The notes beneath the pieces were generated by a model that saw nothing but the letters and a program-made list of their open reading frames with translations, made no database searches and was not told the origin of the DNA. Position numbers and translations under genes: made by a program. This document shows, in pieces, positions 8,006 to 15,742 of a DNA stretch of 64,000 bases. Positions within the stretch are counted from its first letter, which is position 1. Each line of letters starts with the position of its first letter. This stretch comes from JBEVJK01 sp040510195 (GTDB taxonomy: Bacteria; Pseudomonadota; Alphaproteobacteria; Rhizobiales; Rhizobiaceae), in assembly GCA_040510195.1 (NCBI GenBank), contig JBEVJK010000017.1, positions 1-64,000 of the forward strand, written 5' to 3'.

Positions 8006-8929
8006 TCAGTTCCACCCCTCGAAGAAGTCGGGCCCCGCCTCCTCGCGGATGGCGGCGCCAGCCGCATGGCCGATGGCCGCCGCCTCCGCGGGCAGCCCGG
8101 TGCGACGGATCTCGTGGGCGCGCGTCCCGTCGGGCGTGATGACGAGGCCGTGAAAGCTCAGTCGCCCGTCCTCGATCCGGGCATGACCGGCGATCGGGGT
8201 CCGGCACGAGCCGTCGAGCGCGGCCAGGAAGCTCCGCTCGCAGGCGAGCGCCGCCGCCGTCTCGGCATCGCCGATGGGCGCCAGCAGCGCCGCCATGCGC
8301 GCGTCGCCGATCCGTGTCTCGATGCCGATGGCGCCCTGGCCCGGCGCCGGTGGAAACGTGTCGAGCGGCAGGATCTCGCTCGCCACGTCCTCCAGCCCGA
8401 GCCGCCGCAGGCCGGCGAGCGCCAGAAGCGTGCCGTCGACCATGCCCTCCTCCAGTTTCCTTAGCCGCGTCTGGACGTTGCCGCGGAAGGGGGTGATGGT
8501 CAAATCGGGCCTGAGCCGCCGGATGAGCGCCTGCCGGCGCAGCGACGACGAGCCGACCGTCGCGCGCTCAGGCAGCGCGCCGAGGCCCGCGCCGTTGCGG
8601 CCGACGAAGACGTCGCGCGCGTCCTCCCGCGGCAGGAAGGCGGCGAGCTCCAGCCCCTCGGGCAGCAGCGTCGGCATGTCCTTGGACGAATGGACGGCGA
8701 GATCGATGCGCCCGGCGAGCAGCGCCTCCTCGATCTCCTTGGTGAACAGGCCCTTGCCGCCGACCTCCGCCAGCGGCCGGTCCTGGATGCGATCGCCGCT
8801 GGTCGAGATCGGCACGATCTCGAACGCCTCCGCCGGCAGTCCGTGCGCCGCCATGAGCCGCCGCCGCGTTTCCTCGGCCTGCGCCAGCGCCAGCGCGCTG
8901 CCCCTGGTGCCGATTAGAGCTGTTTTCAT
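8006..8929 (-). CDS. hemC: Hydroxymethylbilane synthase (porphobilinogen deaminase)
   Basis: A 307-residue enzyme that polymerises four porphobilinogens into hydroxymethylbilane. The N-terminus IGTRGSALALAQAEE is the family signature. ISTSGDRIQD, VHSSKDMPT (with the catalytic Asp84), SSLRRQALI and FRGNVQTRLRKL line the active site. Cys242 in DGSCRTPIAGHA is the residue to which the dipyrromethane cofactor attaches. Length and order are standard. It is the first gene of the leftward heme operon; ATG at 8929 faces the rightward tsaD gene across a 52-base promoter interval. Confidence 0.97.
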   Translation of the reverse strand: MKTALIGTRGSALALAQAEETRRRLMAAHGLPAEAFEIVPISTSGDRIQDRPLAEVGGKGLFTKEIEEALLAGRIDLAVHSSKDMPTLLPEGLELAAFLPREDARDVFVGRNGAGLGALPERATVGSSSLRRQALIRRLRPDLTITPFRGNVQTRLRKLEEGMVDGTLLALAGLRRLGLEDVASEILPLDTFPPAPGQGAIGIETRIGDARMAALLAPIGDAETAAALACERSFLAALDGSCRTPIAGHARIEDGRLSFHGLVITPDGTRAHEIRRTGLPAEAAAIGHAAGAAIREEAGPDFFEGWN

Positions 8930-8981
8930 CCCGCGGTCCGTGTTAACCCGCCCGTCCTACCGAGGAATGCGCGGACCCGCA

Positions 8982-10082
8982 ATGACGGAGCAACGACCGC
9001 TGACGGTGCTCGGCATCGAGACGAGCTGCGACGAGACGGCTGCCGCGGTCGTCTCGCTGGCCGGCGGCCGCCCCGAGATCCTGTCCGACGTCGTGCTGAG
9101 CCAGGTCGACGCGCATGCCGCCTTTGGCGGCGTGGTGCCGGAGATCGCCGCCCGCGCCCATGTCGATGCGCTGGACGGCATCGTCGCGACGGCGCTCGAC
9201 GAAGCCGGCCTGGCGCTTGCCGACGTGGATGCCGTGGCCGCCACCGCCGGCCCCGGCCTGATCGGCGGCCTCATCGTCGGCCTGATGACGGCCAAGGCGC
9301 TGGCTGCCGCCGCCGGCAAGCCGCTGATCGCCGTCAACCACCTGGAAGGTCACGCGCTCACCGCGCGGCTGACCGACGGGCTCGACTTTCCCTACCTCCT
9401 GCTCCTGGTCTCCGGCGGCCACACCCAGCTCGTTCTGGTGCGCGGGGTCGGCCGCTACGAGCGCTGGGCGACAACCATCGACGACGCGCTGGGCGAGGCC
9501 TTCGACAAGACGGCCAAGCTGCTCGGCCTGCCCTTCCCGGGTGGCCCGAACGTCGAGAAGGCAGCGGCCGGCGGCGATCCCCGCCGCTTTGCCCTGCCGC
9601 GGCCCATGAAGGGCGAAAAGCGGCCGGATTTCTCCTTCTCCGGCTTGAAGACCGCCGTTCGCCAGGCCGCCGCCGCAGTCGCGCCGCTCGCCGAGCGCGA
9701 CGTGGCCGATTTGTGCGCCTCCTTCCAGGCCGCCATCGCCGACACGCTGGACGACCGCGTCTCGCTGGCGCTCGAGCGCTTCCGCCGCGACTGCCCGGAG
9801 GTGCGCCGCCCGGCTCTGGTGGTCGCCGGCGGCGTCGCTGCCAACCGCCTGCTGCGGGCCAGGCTCGAGGCGCTGACGGCGGCGCACGGCTTCGCCTTCG
9901 TGGCGCCGCCGGCCGCGCTCTGCACCGACAATGCCGCCATGATCGCCTGGGCCGGGCTGGAGCGGCTGCGGGCCGGGCTCGCCGGTGAAGGCGCCATGGC
10001 GATGGCGCCCCGCTCGCGCTGGCCGCTCGACGAGGCCGCCCTGCCGCTGATCGGCTCCGGCCGCCGGGGCGCCAAGGCATGA
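8982..10082 (+). CDS. tsaD: tRNA N6-adenosine threonylcarbamoyltransferase TsaD
   Basis: A 366-residue ASKHA-fold ATPase that transfers the threonylcarbamoyl group to A37 of ANN-decoding tRNAs, acting with TsaB and TsaE encoded elsewhere. Visible motifs are LGIETSCDETAAAVV at the start, the metal-binding HLEGH (His120, His124), LLLVSGGHTQL, the GEAFDKTAKLLGL loop and AGGVAANRLLR near the end. ATG at 8982 gives the usual short leader; an in-frame ATG at 8967 adds five residues (MRGPA) and neither has an ideal ribosome site. The stop overlaps the gpsA start (ATGA), indicating coupling. The mtaB gene at 61-62 kb acts on the same modified base. Confidence 0.95.
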   Translation: MTEQRPLTVLGIETSCDETAAAVVSLAGGRPEILSDVVLSQVDAHAAFGGVVPEIAARAHVDALDGIVATALDEAGLALADVDAVAATAGPGLIGGLIVGLMTAKALAAAAGKPLIAVNHLEGHALTARLTDGLDFPYLLLLVSGGHTQLVLVRGVGRYERWATTIDDALGEAFDKTAKLLGLPFPGGPNVEKAAAGGDPRRFALPRPMKGEKRPDFSFSGLKTAVRQAAAAVAPLAERDVADLCASFQAAIADTLDDRVSLALERFRRDCPEVRRPALVVAGGVAANRLLRARLEALTAAHGFAFVAPPAALCTDNAAMIAWAGLERLRAGLAGEGAMAMAPRSRWPLDEAALPLIGSGRRGAKA

Positions 10083-11065
10083 GCGCCGTGACCGTCACCG
10101 TGCTCGGCGGCGGCGCCTGGGGCAGCGCGCTCGCCTCGACGGCGTGCCGCGCCGGCCATGCCGTGCGGCTCTGGGCACGCGACGCGCTCACCGTGGACGC
10201 CATCAACCGGCGGCACGAGAACCCGCGCTATCTGCCACGGCTGCCGCTCGCCGAAGGCATCGTCGCCACCACCGACCTCGGCCAGGCGCTGGATTGTTCC
10301 GAGCTGGTGCTCGCCGCCACGCCGGCCCAGACAATGCGCGAGCTGCTCCGCCTGGCCGGCCCGGCGCTGCCGGCCGGCGCACCGCTCGTGCTGTGCGCCA
10401 AGGGCATCGAGCGCGACACCGGCCGCCTGCTCTCGCAGATTGCCGACGAACTGGCCCCGTCGAGCCCGGCCGCCGCGCTGTCCGGGCCGAGCTTCGCCAC
10501 CGACGTCGCCCGCGGGCTGCCCACCGCGGTGGTCGTCGCCGCCCGCCAGGCGGGGCTTGCCGCGACCCTTGCCGCCACCCTGTCGGCGCCGCAGTTCCGC
10601 TGCTATTCCTCCGACGACCTGGTCGGCGTCGAGGTCGGCGGCGCCCTGAAGAACGTGCTGGCCATCGGCGCCGGCGTGGTGGTCGGCTCCAACCTCGGTG
10701 CCAGTGCCCAGGCGGCCATGGTAACGCGCGGTTTCGTCGAGCTGCGCCGCATCGGCGCCGCCTTCGGCGCCCGGCCGGAGACACTTATGGGCCTGTCGGG
10801 CCTCGGCGACCTGGTGCTCACCTGCGGCTCGGGCCAGTCGCGCAACTTCGCCTACGGGCTGGCGCTCGGCAAGGGCGGGGACCTGGCCGGCCGGCCGCTG
10901 GCCGAGGGCGTCGCCACCGCCGGGATCGCCGCCTCGATCGCCCGCGACAAGGGTCTGGACGCGCCGATCGTCGACGCCGTCGACCGCATCCTGGCCGGCA
11001 GCGTCGGCATCGGCGAAGCCGTCGCCGAGCTGATGGCGAGACCTCTGAAGAGCGAAACCGAATAG
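10079..11065 (+). CDS. gpsA: NAD(P)-dependent glycerol-3-phosphate dehydrogenase
   Basis: A 328-residue enzyme reducing dihydroxyacetone phosphate to sn-glycerol 3-phosphate for phospholipid synthesis. The Rossmann motif VLGGGAWGSALA is at the N-terminus. NPRYLPRLPL, LCAKGIERDT, ALSGPSFATDVARGLPTAVV and the catalytic GGALKNVLAIGAGVV are all present, as is the late motif GLSGLGDLVLTC. Length is standard. It overlaps tsaD by four bases and is followed 15 bases later by a YciI-family gene, so it lies in a rightward operon. Confidence 0.97.
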   Translation: MSAVTVTVLGGGAWGSALASTACRAGHAVRLWARDALTVDAINRRHENPRYLPRLPLAEGIVATTDLGQALDCSELVLAATPAQTMRELLRLAGPALPAGAPLVLCAKGIERDTGRLLSQIADELAPSSPAAALSGPSFATDVARGLPTAVVVAARQAGLAATLAATLSAPQFRCYSSDDLVGVEVGGALKNVLAIGAGVVVGSNLGASAQAAMVTRGFVELRRIGAAFGARPETLMGLSGLGDLVLTCGSGQSRNFAYGLALGKGGDLAGRPLAEGVATAGIAASIARDKGLDAPIVDAVDRILAGSVGIGEAVAELMARPLKSETE

Positions 11066-11080
11066 GAGAAACGCCGACCC

Positions 11081-11368
11081 ATGCTGTTCGCATTCATATG
11101 TATAGACAAATCGGACCACCTGCAGCTGCGGCTCGATAGCCGGCCGGCGCATGTCGCCTTCCTCGAGGACCTCAACGCCCGCGGCGTGCTGAAATTCGCC
11201 GGGCCGTTCCTTGACGGCGCCGGCAAGCCGAATGGCAGCCTGGTGGTGGTCGAGGCGCCCGACCGGGCGGCGGCCGAGGCGCTCGCCGCGGCCGATCCTT
11301 TCGCCAAGGTCGGCCTCTTCGGGTCGGTCGACATCCGCCCCTGGAACTGGGTTTTCAACGCCCCCTAG
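11081..11368 (+). CDS. YciI-family small protein
   Basis: A 95-residue dimeric alpha-beta barrel protein of the YCII family. The start MLFAFICIDKSDHLQLRLD, the central RPAHVAFLEDLNARG with the conserved His and Asp, GSLVVVEAPDRAAAEALAAADPF and the closing VDIRPWNWVF match the family along its length. Members may be small decarboxylase- or dehalogenase-like enzymes; the substrate is unknown. Two rare ATA isoleucine codons fall within its first ten codons, unusual in this GC-rich DNA. It lies in the gpsA operon and is followed by an EVE-domain gene, an arrangement I recall as common in Rhizobiales. Confidence 0.85.
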   Translation: MLFAFICIDKSDHLQLRLDSRPAHVAFLEDLNARGVLKFAGPFLDGAGKPNGSLVVVEAPDRAAAEALAAADPFAKVGLFGSVDIRPWNWVFNAP

Positions 11369-11407
11369 ACCGGCTACCAACGGCGGCGGCAGCAAAGGGA
11401 GGAGCGC

Positions 11408-11833
11408 ATGAACCACTGGCTGTTCAAATCCGAGCCGTCGAGCTTTTCCTTCGACATGCTCAGGGCCAAGGGCAAGTCCGGCCAGGAGTGGGACGGCGTG
11501 CGCAACTATGCCGCCCGCAACAACATGCGGGCGATGAAAGTCGGCGATCTCGGCTTCTTCTACCACTCTAACGAGGGGCTGGACATCGTCGGCATCGTCG
11601 AGGTCGCTGCCGCGGCGCATCCCGACTCCACCACCGACGATCCGCGCTGGGAGTGCGTCGACATCCGCGCGGTGCGCGAGGTGCCCAGGCCGCCGACTCT
11701 CGAAGACATCAAGAAGAACCCCAAGCTCAGCGAGATGGCGCTGGTGCGGCTCGGCCGGTTGAGCGTGCAGCCGGTGACGCCCGCCGAATGGAAGGAAGTG
11801 TGCCGCATGGGCGGGCTCGACCCGGCCCCCTGA
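11408..11833 (+). CDS. EVE-domain protein (thymocyte nuclear protein 1 homologue)
   Basis: A 141-residue single EVE domain (PUA-like fold). The landmarks are HWLFKSEPSSFSFD at the start, WDGVRNYAARNNMRAMKVGD, FFYHSNEGLDIVGIVEV, and the late LVRLGRLSVQPVTPAEW. EVE domains have an aromatic cage thought to bind modified bases in DNA or RNA. A strong GGGAGGAGC ribosome site precedes ATG 11408. It lies between the YciI-family gene and a methyltransferase gene that starts five bases after its stop. The methyltransferase resembles protein lysine methyltransferases, so a shared DNA-modification function is not supported. Confidence 0.9.
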   Translation: MNHWLFKSEPSSFSFDMLRAKGKSGQEWDGVRNYAARNNMRAMKVGDLGFFYHSNEGLDIVGIVEVAAAAHPDSTTDDPRWECVDIRAVREVPRPPTLEDIKKNPKLSEMALVRLGRLSVQPVTPAEWKEVCRMGGLDPAP

Positions 11834-11838
11834 CCGGC

Positions 11839-12492
11839 ATGCGCCTCAGCCCGGCGGACGGCACCCGCTTCATCCTCGACAACACGGCGCCGATGGCACC
11901 GCCCCACGTTCCGGAGATCCGCCTGCGGCTCGCCGACGAGGCGCACGGACTGTGGCAGAAGACCGAGGAAGAGCTGCAGGCGATCGGCCTCCCGCCGCCA
12001 TTCTGGGCCTTCGCATGGGCCGGCGGCCAAGGCCTGGCGCGCTACGTGCTCGACCATCCCGGCACCGCCGCGGGCCTGCGCGTGCTCGATTTCGCCACCG
12101 GCTCGGGACTGGTCGGCATCGCCGCCGCCCGCGCCGGCGCCGCGGCGGTCACTGCTGCCGACGTGGACCCGTTCGCCGCGCTGGCGGCCGGCCTGAATGC
12201 CGAGCTGAACGGCGTCGCGCTCGACGTCTGCAGCGACGACCTCATCGGCAGCGACGCCGGCTGGCAGGTCGTGCTGGCCGGCGACGTCTTCTACGACAAG
12301 CTGCTGGCCGAAAGCCTCGTCCCCTGGTTCGAGGCGCTGGCGGGCCGCGGCGCCGCGGTGCTGGTCGGCGATCCCGGCCGCTCCTACCTGCCGCGCAAGC
12401 GCCTGCAGGCCCTGGCCGAATATGCCGTGCCGGTGACACGGGCGCTGGAGGATGCCGAGATCAAGCGCACGACGGTCTGGCGCTTCGCTTGA
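11839..12492 (+). CDS. ETFB-lysine/PrmA-like class I methyltransferase
   Basis: A 217-residue SAM-dependent methyltransferase. The SAM loop is LDFATGSGLVGIAAARAG, and VTAADVDPFA provides the acidic residue of motif II. The N-terminal LADEAHGLWQKTEEELQAIGLPPPFWAFAWAGGQGLARYVLD carries the FWAFAWAGGQ signature of the COG3897 group, which includes bacterial and mitochondrial ETFB lysine methyltransferase (METTL20-like). A role methylating electron-transfer flavoprotein is therefore plausible but not shown. ATG 11839 is five bases after the EVE stop. The fold is complete, ending IKRTTVWRFA. Confidence 0.8.
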   Translation: MRLSPADGTRFILDNTAPMAPPHVPEIRLRLADEAHGLWQKTEEELQAIGLPPPFWAFAWAGGQGLARYVLDHPGTAAGLRVLDFATGSGLVGIAAARAGAAAVTAADVDPFAALAAGLNAELNGVALDVCSDDLIGSDAGWQVVLAGDVFYDKLLAESLVPWFEALAGRGAAVLVGDPGRSYLPRKRLQALAEYAVPVTRALEDAEIKRTTVWRFA

Positions 12493-12550
12493 CGCGACCG
12501 GACGGCCGGCGTTCACTCGGGCGGCCCTGATAGCCGAACGAGGCGACGCC

Positions 12551-12958
12551 ATGGACTTTGCCGGTCTGAACCTTTTCGCCGTCGTGATCGCCGCGGTCGC
12601 CGGCTTCGGCTTCGGCGCGCTCTACTACACGGCGCTGGGCAAGCCCTGGACGGCTGCCGCCCGCCTCGACCCGGCCGCCATGAAGATGCGCATCGAGCCT
12701 TTCCTGGTGAGCTTCGTGGCCGAGCTGGTCATGGCCTGGGTGCTGGCCGGCCTCATCGGTCATCTGGGCAGCGGCCAGGTGACGCTGCGCAACGGCGTCA
12801 TCTCGGGCTTCTTCGTCTGGCTCGGCTTCCTGGCCACGGCGACCGCCGTCAACCAGCGCTACGAAGGCTTTGGCTGGAAGCTGACCTTGATCGACGCCGG
12901 CCACTGGCTGGGCGTCGCACTGATCATGGGCGCCGTGATCGGTGCCTTCGGCGTCTAG
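12551..12958 (+). CDS. DUF1761-family four-helix membrane protein
   Basis: A 135-residue integral membrane protein with four hydrophobic segments. The first (LNLFAVVIAAVAGFGFGALYY) runs into the family marker YYTALGKPW, and the third carries GVISGFFVWLGFLATATAVNQRYEG, which fits DUF1761. Function is unknown. ATG 12551 has GAGG nine bases upstream. It follows the methyltransferase by 58 bases on the same strand and its stop overlaps the convergent LysR regulator gene by four bases. Confidence 0.85.
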   Translation: MDFAGLNLFAVVIAAVAGFGFGALYYTALGKPWTAAARLDPAAMKMRIEPFLVSFVAELVMAWVLAGLIGHLGSGQVTLRNGVISGFFVWLGFLATATAVNQRYEGFGWKLTLIDAGHWLGVALIMGAVIGAFGV

Positions 12959-13878
12959 ATCACCTCGGCGCCGGCCGCTTCCTCGAGGATCCAGGCGCGG
13001 AAGGCCGAAATGCGCGGATCGCCGGTCTGCTCGGCCGGATAGACCAGGTGATAGGCGAACTCCGCCGGCACCTTGATGCCGAGCGCGAAGGGCCGCACCA
13101 GACGGCCGTCGGAGAGGTCGCCCGCCACCATCGCGAAATCCGCCAGCGCCACCACGTTTCCGTCGATGGCTGCCTGCACCACATGCGAGGAATCCTTGAA
13201 CAGGACGCAGCGCTCGTCGTCGAAATCCTCGACGCCCGCTGCCGCCATCCACATGCGCCAGTTGGGCCAGGTGACACCCTGCTGCGACCATTCGATATGG
13301 ACGAGCGTGTGGTTGAGGAGATCGCGCGGCTGGCCGAGCGGCGGCCCCCCGGCCAGCAGCCGCGGGCTGCAGACGGGAATGATCACGTTGTCGAACAGCC
13401 GATGCGCCGCCAGGCCGGGATAGCGCCCGCTGCCGAACCGGACCGCCACGTCGATGTCGTCATAGCCGAAATTGCGCACCTCCGAGGAGATGTCGAAGCG
13501 CATCTCGATGCCCGGCTGCAGCCGGCGGAATCGGTCGATGCGCGGCACCAGCCATTTCGACGCGAAGGTGGCGTCGGTGCTGAGCTTGAGCTGCGTCGTG
13601 CCGCGCGCCATCTTGCGCGCCCGCGCCACCGCCCGCTCCAGCCCGGAGAGCGCCTCCACCACCGCCTCGTGGACGACCGTGCCCGCCTCCGTCAGCCGCA
13701 CCGAGCGGCTGTTGCGGATGAACAGCTCGACCCCGAACTGGTCCTCGAACTCCTTCACCTGGTGGCTGATGGCCGCCGGCGTCAGCCCCAGCTCGCCGGC
13801 GGCCTGGGTGAAGTTCAGCCGCCGGCCCGCCGCTTCCAGAGCCTTCAACGCCCGCGTGCCGGGAATGTGCCGAGCCAT
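12955..13878 (-). CDS. LysR-family transcriptional regulator (GcvA-like)
   Basis: A 307-residue regulator. The winged-helix N-terminus (ALKALEAAGRRLNFTQAAGELGLTPAAISHQVKEFEDQFG) is typical of the GcvA/AmpR branch. The type 2 periplasmic-binding-like effector domain begins around residue 90 (LKLSTDATFASKWLVPRIDRF) and includes the GYDDIDVAVRFGSG and FKDSSHVVQAAIDG segments. Effector and targets are unknown. The gene is divergent from a DUF1127 gene across 118 bases that contain a palindrome suited to a LysR dimer. Its 3' end overlaps the convergent DUF1761 gene by four bases. Confidence 0.9.
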   Translation of the reverse strand: MARHIPGTRALKALEAAGRRLNFTQAAGELGLTPAAISHQVKEFEDQFGVELFIRNSRSVRLTEAGTVVHEAVVEALSGLERAVARARKMARGTTQLKLSTDATFASKWLVPRIDRFRRLQPGIEMRFDISSEVRNFGYDDIDVAVRFGSGRYPGLAAHRLFDNVIIPVCSPRLLAGGPPLGQPRDLLNHTLVHIEWSQQGVTWPNWRMWMAAAGVEDFDDERCVLFKDSSHVVQAAIDGNVVALADFAMVAGDLSDGRLVRPFALGIKVPAEFAYHLVYPAEQTGDPRISAFRAWILEEAAGAEVI

Positions 13879-13895
13879 GAGATCATCAAATCCTG

Positions 13896-13918
13896 CTAAC
13901 TGATCGGATCAGAATTAG
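13896..13918. promoter_or_regulatory. Palindrome, candidate LysR-type operator
   Basis: The core CTGATCGGATCAG (13900-13912) is a perfect inverted repeat around a central G. It is flanked by CTAA on the left (13896-13899) and TTAG on the right (13915-13918), which are also complementary though not symmetric in spacing. It lies 18 bases upstream of the LysR start codon and about 80 bases upstream of the DUF1127 start, where autoregulating LysR proteins usually bind. Binding is inferred, not shown. Confidence 0.45.
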
Positions 13919-13921
13919 TCG

Positions 13922-13950
13922 TTTTCCGCCTTTTCCACAATGCTCTATGA
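13922..13950 (+). promoter_or_regulatory. Possible promoter of the DUF1127 gene
   Basis: TTTTCC (13922-13927) and CTATGA (13945-13950) are separated by 17 bases. The right box is close to the rhizobial housekeeping -10 consensus (CTATAT), while the left matches only the TT of CTTGAC. Location 47 bases before the DUF1127 ATG is suitable. Low confidence. Confidence 0.3.
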
Positions 13951-13996
13951 TGCGAGCTCAATGATCGGCATCAAATACGACTGAAAGGTAACCACC

Positions 13997-14176
13997 ATGG
14001 CTCGTCTCTCTTTCCCCTTCTTCGGTCTTGGTCGAAGACGTCGCCGCGCGATGGACGAGCTCGGCCGTCTCTCGGACCGCGACCTCGACGACATCGGCAT
14101 CCGCCGCAACGACATCGCCAAGATCGTCGACCGTGAGGTCGGGCGTCTGGGTCTCGACGAGTTCCGCTCGCGCTGA
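13997..14176 (+). CDS. DUF1127 microprotein
   Basis: A 59-residue basic protein. A short hydrophobic-basic head (ARLSFPFFGLGRRRRR) leads into the DUF1127 core LGRLSDRDLDDIGIRRNDI and a helical tail. Small DUF1127 proteins in Alphaproteobacteria act as RNA-associated regulators in stress and nutrient responses (CcaF1 of Rhodobacter is one example). AAAGG lies nine bases before ATG 13997. Its stop is four bases from the convergent L,D-transpeptidase stop. A second DUF1127 gene lies at 58.2 kb. Confidence 0.88.
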   Translation: MARLSFPFFGLGRRRRRAMDELGRLSDRDLDDIGIRRNDIAKIVDREVGRLGLDEFRSR

Positions 14177-14180
14177 CCGT

Positions 14181-14765
14181 TCAGCGCACCACCTTCACCA
14201 CGCTCTCCTTGGAGAGCCACGGCAACAGGCGCCGCATGGTCGCCCGGCTGACCGCCACGCAACCCTCGGTCGGGGCCAGCCCCGGCCGAGCGAGATGGAA
14301 GAAGATGGCGCTGCCGCGGTTGCGGCGGCGCGGCCGGACGTTCCAGTCGAGCACCAGGCAGACGTCGTAGAGGTGATCGTCGCGGCGCATCCGCTCGTGG
14401 CTCGCCCCATAGGGCATGCGCACGGGTCGGTTGTAGTTGCGGTCGGCCGGCACCTCGCACCAGCCGAGCGCCGGGCCGATCGGCGCCATTGCGAGGCGCG
14501 TCCGCCGCGCGGCGGCGAAGCCGTCGGCGCGAAAATAGCCGGACAGGACCCGCATCGCGGCGAGCGGCGTGCGCCCATCGCCCTCCCGCTTGGCGGCCGT
14601 GATGCCACCCTTGCCGAGCGCGCAGGGCAATACCGCGCCGCCGACATTGATCAACCCCTGATGGGGGTTTGCCGGTCGTGCCCTGACCGTCAGCACGAGG
14701 CCCGGCCGGTGGATTTTTTCAGCCGACCCCTTGCGCCGTCGTTTTTTGCGGTATGATCGTTGCAT
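14181..14765 (-). CDS. L,D-transpeptidase (YkuD-domain) protein
   Basis: A 194-residue protein consisting almost wholly of a YkuD domain. The catalytic block is visible as IFFHLARPGLAP followed by TEGCVAVS, giving the His and the nucleophilic Cys. Such enzymes make 3-3 peptidoglycan cross-links or attach proteins to peptidoglycan. Unlike most, no clear signal peptide is seen: the first 16 residues are strongly basic (MQRSYRKKRRRKGSAE). Either the true start is different or export is atypical. The gene is divergent from the OmpR-type regulator gene by 96 bases. Confidence 0.85.
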   Translation of the reverse strand: MQRSYRKKRRRKGSAEKIHRPGLVLTVRARPANPHQGLINVGGAVLPCALGKGGITAAKREGDGRTPLAAMRVLSGYFRADGFAAARRTRLAMAPIGPALGWCEVPADRNYNRPVRMPYGASHERMRRDDHLYDVCLVLDWNVRPRRRNRGSAIFFHLARPGLAPTEGCVAVSRATMRRLLPWLSKESVVKVVR

Positions 14766-14861
14766 GAAGGCAAATCACCTTGATCGGTCGACCGCCCCGG
14801 CCTCCCTCCGGACGGGATGCGGTTTCCGCCGCACTCCTACCGCTTCGACGGATAGACGCCA

Positions 14862-15545
14862 ATGACCTCACGAACCATCCTGCTGGTGGACGACGACGAC
14901 GACCTCCGACACACGCTGGTCGAGCAGCTGTCGCTCTACGAGGAGTTCGAGGTGCTGGAGGAGGCGACGGCGGCCAAGGGCATCGCGGGTGCCCGGGGCG
15001 GTCTCGTCGACCTGCTGATCATGGATGTGGGCCTCCCCGACATGGATGGCCGCGAGGCCGTCAAGATCCTTCGCAAGGGCGGCTACAAGGCGCCGATCAT
15101 CATGCTGACCGGCCATGACACCGACTCCGACACCATCCTGGGGCTGGAGGCCGGCGCCAACGACTACGTGACCAAGCCATTCCGCTTCTCGGTGCTTTTG
15201 GCCCGCATCCGGGCGCAGCTGCGCCAGCACGAGCAGAGCGAGGACGCCACCTTCTCCGTCGGGCCCTACACCTTCAAGCCCAGCCAGAAGCTTCTGATCG
15301 ACCAGCGCGGCGGCAAAGTGCGGCTGACCGAGAAGGAGGCGTCGATCATCAAGTACCTTTACCGGGCGGACCAGAAGGTGATCACCCGCGACGTGCTGCT
15401 GGAGGAGGTGTGGGGCTACAATTCCGGCGTGACCACCCACACGCTGGAAACCCATGTCTACCGGCTCAGGCAGAAGATCGAACGCGATCCTTCCAATGCG
15501 GAAATTCTTGTGACAGAAAGCGGCGGATACAAGCTGGTGCCCTGA
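14862..15545 (+). CDS. OmpR-family response regulator, CenR/OtpR-like
   Basis: A 227-residue regulator. The receiver has the acidic cluster VDDDDD, phospho-acceptor Asp55 (LLIMDVGLPD), Thr83 and Lys105 (VTKPF). The winged-helix effector includes LTEKEASIIKYLYRA and ends YNSGVTTHTLETHVYRLRQKI. This layout, and a cyclic-nucleotide-binding gene next door, matches what I recall of Brucella otpR with its prkar-type neighbour and of the essential CenR regulators controlling envelope in Caulobacter and Sinorhizobium. No kinase is adjacent, as for CenK/CenR. The orthology is from memory. Confidence 0.9.
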   Translation: MTSRTILLVDDDDDLRHTLVEQLSLYEEFEVLEEATAAKGIAGARGGLVDLLIMDVGLPDMDGREAVKILRKGGYKAPIIMLTGHDTDSDTILGLEAGANDYVTKPFRFSVLLARIRAQLRQHEQSEDATFSVGPYTFKPSQKLLIDQRGGKVRLTEKEASIIKYLYRADQKVITRDVLLEEVWGYNSGVTTHTLETHVYRLRQKIERDPSNAEILVTESGGYKLVP

Positions 15546-15546
15546 T

Positions 15547-15578
15547 CGCGGGCCCGGAGGTGGGAAAGGGCCCTCGCG
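15547..15578 (+). terminator. Stem-loop after the response regulator gene, no U-tract
   Basis: CGCGGGCCC just after the stop pairs with GGGCCCTCGCG about 12 bases later (one small bulge). No T-run follows, so a classical intrinsic terminator is unlikely; it may attenuate or protect the 3' end between the regulator and the cNMP-binding gene. Confidence 0.3.
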
Positions 15579-15742
15579 GCAAGGATCCAGCATAGAAGAC
15601 CGGGGACGCCTGCCCATGATCCGCGCATTTTCGCGCGCCGTTCCGACCGGACGACCGAGCGCGCCGCTCGCCCTTGCGGGCGGTGCCGGAGCCGGCCGGC
15701 CCACGGGCAGGCCACGCAACGTCTGTTCCAGAGCCGCGGTCC

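Noticed and set aside
11408..12492. EVE-domain gene next to a methyltransferase as a DNA modification or defence system
   Set aside because: The methyltransferase is of the ETFB/PrmA protein-methylating type and the genes sit in a housekeeping operon with gpsA; no restriction or nuclease partner.
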